Shown here in pieces: positions 60,807 to 64,000 of a stretch of DNA of 64,000 nt. Source of the DNA: a bacterium (lineage in GTDB: Bacteria; UBA8248); contig JAJDYR010000037.1 in NCBI GenBank assembly GCA_022825065.1, positions 133,805 through 197,804 of the forward strand, given 5' to 3'. The notes beneath the pieces are model-generated. The model was given only the letters and a program-made list of their open reading frames with translations. It was not told the DNA's origin and ran no database searches. How positions within the stretch are numbered: position 1 is the stretch's first letter; each line of letters begins with the position of its first letter. A program made the translations under genes and the position numbers.

Positions 60807-62174
60807 ATGGTGAACGAGCGTGATCCGAGACTACTTCGGGTAGAAGACATGGTGCGTCGGCTTTTGAGGCATAAAGCCGACGCCAATCTTTCCAATGCGC
60901 TGGAGAAAATGCACGCGGCCGAAGTGGCGCAGATTTTTCAGCATTTCCTGCCCGAAGAACGCCAGGAAGCGTTTTCCCTTGTTCGTAACCGGGAGCATCG
61001 CGCCTCCATTCTGACGGAATCGGACTCCCACATCGTTCGGGAACTCCTCGAACCAGTGCCGAATGATGACGTCGTCCCGCTGATCAAGGAATTGGACAGC
61101 GACGACGCGAGATATATTCTCGAAACCCTGCCCGATGAGCGTTCCCAGGAGATTGTTGCGCTCCTCGATGCGCCGGAAACCGAGGCGATACAGGACATGA
61201 TGGCGTATTTGCCGGAAACCGCAGGCGCCATCATGACGGATTCTTACGTGGCCCTTCCCGAGGAACTCACGGTGAATGAAGCCATCTCCCAGGTTCGAAA
61301 AGCCAGCGAGGTGGACTACATTTTTTATGTGTACGTCATAGACTCCAATGGTTGCCTGAGAGGTGTGATTACGCTGCGGCAACTCCTGCTGGCGGACCCA
61401 TCCAAGACTTTGTCTGAAATCATGACCACCAACGTCTGGAGCGAAAACGTACATGCCGACCAGGAGCACGTCGCACGCGTCGTCTCTCGCTACAACATTT
61501 TGGCCATACCCGTTGTTGATGACGACAACGTCCTCCTCGGAATCATCACTGTGGATGACGTTCTCGACGTCATCAGGGAAGAAGCGACCGAGGACATCCT
61601 GAAAATGGCGGGAACGCACTCCTATCAGGATGAGGTAACGTCATTATCCGCAAGGCGCCTCGCGTGGATACGTTTGCCCTGGCTGTTTTTCAGTTGGCTG
61701 GGGGGCATTATCGCCGCTCAGTTGATCCATCAATACTCAGATCAATTGAGCAAAATTGTGGCTCTCGCCGCATTCATGCCGGTGATCATCGGCATGGCGG
61801 GCAACGTGGGCACACAGAGCGCGACCATCGTGGTGCGTGGCTTGGCGACGGGACGCATTGACCCCAAGTCATGGATTCGCGTCATCTCGAAAGAGGTGGC
61901 TGTCGGGACGCTTCTGGGCATTTGCTATGGCCTGTTGTTGGGGTTGTTGGCGACGTACCAATTCGCCTCAGTCGCCTGGTTGGGTTTCGTCGTGGGTCTT
62001 GCGATATGTGTGGTGATGATGTTCTCTGCCCTTCTGGCATCGTTTTTGCCGTTGCTGCTTCATCGTTTTCGGGTGGACCCCGCCGTGGCGACGGGGCCTT
62101 TTGTCACGACCGGAGTCGATGTCCTGGGGCTTTTGATTTACTTTAACATCGCTCGTTTGTTTCTTTTTTCATAA
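60807..62174 (+). CDS. mgtE: Magnesium transporter MgtE
   Basis: The 455-residue protein has the N domain (LHKADANLSNALEKMHAAEV region), two CBS domains (about 135-260, IMTDSYVALPEELTVNEAIS and VVDDDNVLLGIITVDDVLDV) and five membrane segments with the family motifs MPVIIGMAGNVGTQSATIVVR and GPFVTTGVDVLG. It is a Mg2+ channel gated by cytosolic Mg2+ via the CBS region. ATG at 60807 follows TTGGGGATCAGCC; the frame opens at 60765. Confidence 0.94.
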   Translation: MVNERDPRLLRVEDMVRRLLRHKADANLSNALEKMHAAEVAQIFQHFLPEERQEAFSLVRNREHRASILTESDSHIVRELLEPVPNDDVVPLIKELDSDDARYILETLPDERSQEIVALLDAPETEAIQDMMAYLPETAGAIMTDSYVALPEELTVNEAISQVRKASEVDYIFYVYVIDSNGCLRGVITLRQLLLADPSKTLSEIMTTNVWSENVHADQEHVARVVSRYNILAIPVVDDDNVLLGIITVDDVLDVIREEATEDILKMAGTHSYQDEVTSLSARRLAWIRLPWLFFSWLGGIIAAQLIHQYSDQLSKIVALAAFMPVIIGMAGNVGTQSATIVVRGLATGRIDPKSWIRVISKEVAVGTLLGICYGLLLGLLATYQFASVAWLGFVVGLAICVVMMFSALLASFLPLLLHRFRVDPAVATGPFVTTGVDVLGLLIYFNIARLFLFS

Positions 62175-62195
62175 CCGCTCATAGGTTTATCCGGC

Positions 62196-62621
62196 TTGGT
62201 TCTTTCCATTGATTTCCGTGTAAGGTATGCCGAAACCGACCAGATGGGCGTGGTGCACCACTCGGTCTATTATGTATGGTTCGAGCAGCTCAGAACGGAG
62301 TATTTTCGTAATATCGGATTTCCCTACGGGCAACTCGAAGAAAAGGGCATCTTCTTTCCCGTCGTAGAGAGCCGTTGCGTGTATAAGGAAGGCGCCCGGT
62401 ATGATGGCGAGGTGAGGGTCACCGGCTGGTTCAGAGAACCCGAAGGCATCCGGGTCCGGATCGATTATCTGGTGGAGCAGGAGGGGCGAGTTCTGGTGAA
62501 AGGCTATACGCTTCATGCGAGAACCGATGCGGGCGGAAAACCAAGACGCATTCCTCCTGAAATTCTCAAGAAGATCAGGGAGGAGGCCGCACCCGTCACG
62601 GAAGGACCGCATCTGGAATAG
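62196..62621 (+). CDS. YbgC/4-hydroxybenzoyl-CoA thioesterase family protein
   Basis: The 141-residue hotdog-fold protein has the catalytic Asp in RYAETDQMGVVHHSVYYVWF. It hydrolyses acyl-CoA thioesters; the physiological acyl chain is unknown. The start is TTG at 62196; no ATG is available ahead of the conserved first strand. It lies 21 bp after mgtE. Confidence 0.92.
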   Translation: MVLSIDFRVRYAETDQMGVVHHSVYYVWFEQLRTEYFRNIGFPYGQLEEKGIFFPVVESRCVYKEGARYDGEVRVTGWFREPEGIRVRIDYLVEQEGRVLVKGYTLHARTDAGGKPRRIPPEILKKIREEAAPVTEGPHLE

Positions 62622-62695
62622 CGCTAATCATTCGAGGCGGGCGGAGCGCCTGCCGGGTAATTTCAGGAACGCATACCGAATAATTGAGGAAATTC

Positions 62696-64000
62696 ATGCT
62701 CGGCGAATATAGTCCATCACGTTACGAGGAAAAATGGCAGAACCATTGGGCGGAGGAGAAGATATTCGAGACCTCCGATCATCCCGGCGATAAGCCTACC
62801 TATTATTCCCTGATGATGTTTCCCTACCCATCGGGCGATCTGCACATGGGCCATGCGTGTAACTACACGATGGGCGACGCCATCAGCCGCTACCGGAAGA
62901 TGCGCGGCTTCGAGGTCTTGCACCCGATGGGCTGGGACGCCCTGGGGCTACCGGCTGAGAACGCGGCGATCAATGCCGGCGCGCATCCCGCCGCATGGAC
63001 CCAAAAAAACATCGACAACATGAGACGCCAGCTTCGCATGGCGGGTCTCGCCTATGACTGGCCGCGAGAGATTTCCACCGCGCATCCGGGCTATTACAAG
63101 TGGACGCAGTGGATTTTCCTCAAAATGCTCGAGAACGGCTTGGCGTATAAGCGAGAAGCCCTCGTCAACTGGGACCCGGTGGATGGCACGGTTCTCGCGA
63201 ACGAACAGATCCACGACGGTATCGCCTGGCGCAGTGGCGCCAAGGTGGAAAAACGCTGGCTCAGCCAGTGGTTCCTGAAGATTACGGATTATGCACAGCG
63301 CTTGCTCGACGATCTCGATGGCCTCGTCGGTTGGCCCGAGCACGTCAAGCAGCAACAAAGAAACTGGCTGGGACGCAGCGAAGGCGCGCGAATCGATTTC
63401 AAACTCGAATCGACAGGCGAGACGCTCTCCGTGTTCACCACCAGGCCGGATACGGTATACGGCGTCACCTTCATGGTCTGCGCGCCCGAGCATCCCCTTA
63501 TCGATCAGTTGCTGGAGAACAATCCGCGTGCGGATTCCATCCGCGAGGCCGTGGAAGCCATGCAGGCCCAAAGCGCCGCGGAACGCATGAGCGAGGAGAG
63601 TGAGAAGACGGGCATCGACACGGGTCATTTCATCATCAACCCCGTTAATGGAGACCGCGTACCCCTGCTCGTGGCCGATTACGCGCTGATGGAATACGGC
63701 ACGGGCATCGTCATGGGCGTGCCCGCGCACGATCAGCGCGATTTCCTCTTTGCCAGGAAATACGGCATCCCCGTCAAGGTGGTCATCCAGCATCCCGAGG
63801 GAGGGCTGGATGGCGACACGATGGAGGAGGCATACATCGAAGATGGCGTGATGGAGAATTCCGGGCCCTTTGACGGGCAGCCGAACCGCGAAGCGTATCC
63901 GAAGATGACCGATTATTTTGCAGATAATGGTTTTGGGGATAAGACCATCAACTGGCGGCTGAGAGACTGGCTCATTTCGCGTCAGCGCTATTGGGGAGTG
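62696..64000 (+). CDS. leuS: Leucyl-tRNA synthetase (5' part, runs off the window)
   Basis: The first 435 codons are present without a stop. The HIGH-type motif is FPYPSGDLHMGHACNYTMGD, and MGWDALGLPAENAAI and WTQWIFLKMLENGLAYKREA are LeuRS-specific. The CP1 editing domain begins around residue 220 and contains TTRPDTVYGVTF. The window ends in the return strand (LISRQRYWG) before the KMSKS loop. ATTGAGGAAATTC precedes the ATG. Confidence 0.95.
   Translation, partial: MLGEYSPSRYEEKWQNHWAEEKIFETSDHPGDKPTYYSLMMFPYPSGDLHMGHACNYTMGDAISRYRKMRGFEVLHPMGWDALGLPAENAAINAGAHPAAWTQKNIDNMRRQLRMAGLAYDWPREISTAHPGYYKWTQWIFLKMLENGLAYKREALVNWDPVDGTVLANEQIHDGIAWRSGAKVEKRWLSQWFLKITDYAQRLLDDLDGLVGWPEHVKQQQRNWLGRSEGARIDFKLESTGETLSVFTTRPDTVYGVTFMVCAPEHPLIDQLLENNPRADSIREAVEAMQAQSAAERMSEESEKTGIDTGHFIINPVNGDRVPLLVADYALMEYGTGIVMGVPAHDQRDFLFARKYGIPVKVVIQHPEGGLDGDTMEEAYIEDGVMENSGPFDGQPNREAYPKMTDYFADNGFGDKTINWRLRDWLISRQRYWGV

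Noticed and set aside
62948..63793. 281-codon minus-strand frame at the window end
   Set aside because: It is opposite leuS, which is open to the window edge with the HMGH and editing motifs.

Overview
The window is GC-rich, densely coded DNA from a Gram-negative bacterium. The evidence for that is lipoprotein signal peptides, RlpA, Tat-exported and periplasmic binding proteins, and TbpB-like surface barrels. Gene content points to an aerobic or facultative heterotroph with a large catabolic repertoire: molybdenum hydroxylase, type III and type I CoA-transferases, SDRs, ABC uptake systems and a mutase. The phylum cannot be fixed from sequence alone. Intergenic G-tract repeats and this gene mix would fit an uncultured Desulfobacterota- or Tectomicrobia-like lineage, but that is inference.

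Layout. 0.1-3.8 kb (minus): a three-gene molybdenum hydroxylase operon (2Fe-2S, Mo and FAD subunits) with promoter and terminator. 4.1-6.7 kb (minus): two surface lipoproteins under near-identical promoters. 6.9-9.4 kb: aldo/keto reductase and an LVIVD beta-propeller. 9.4-11.6 kb: REP-like and G-tract repeats, tRNA-Leu(UAA), then a small XRE regulator with a leaderless promoter and an uncharacterised partner. 11.6-15.2 kb: CaiB/BaiF CoA-transferase, cupin and two tandem exported ankyrin proteins. 15.7-21.2 kb: DUF4399 protein and a complete branched-chain-type ABC importer. 21.7-27.2 kb: membrane-anchored LuxR-type regulator, DCC/HTTM pair and a giant aspartate-rich surface protein related to the two lipoproteins.

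27.7-31.6 kb: iron/polyamine-type ABC binding protein and permease without ATPase, and an NAD-binding oxidoreductase. 31.6-32.7 kb: a gene-free repeat region with an inverted-repeat-bounded element. 32.7-35.9 kb: two SDRs, a Gly-rich membrane protein, a DUF350 protein and QueE. 36.0-45.5 kb (minus): aldehyde:ferredoxin oxidoreductase, mutase large subunit, enoyl-CoA hydratase, ferredoxin-reductase-like flavoprotein, PIG-L deacetylase, DUF3604 and dienelactone-hydrolase-like lipoprotein. 45.6-49.6 kb: M20 peptidase, DUF488 and a thioredoxin-fold (DUF255) protein. 49.6-55.3 kb: RlpA, RraA-like, a CoA-transferase pair whose A subunit has an in-frame TGA, an AhpD-like protein, a split UxaA hydrolase and a thioredoxin-like ferredoxin. 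55.5-64 kb: housekeeping genes (M16 peptidase, lipoprotein, HflX, MgtE, YbgC-type thioesterase, LeuS running off the end).

The least explained material is (i) the three-member family of proteins ending in GxFGAxR, two sharing a promoter/operator/leader cassette and one a large Asp-repeat double-barrel protein, and (ii) the XRE plus unknown-protein pair beside tRNA-Leu.
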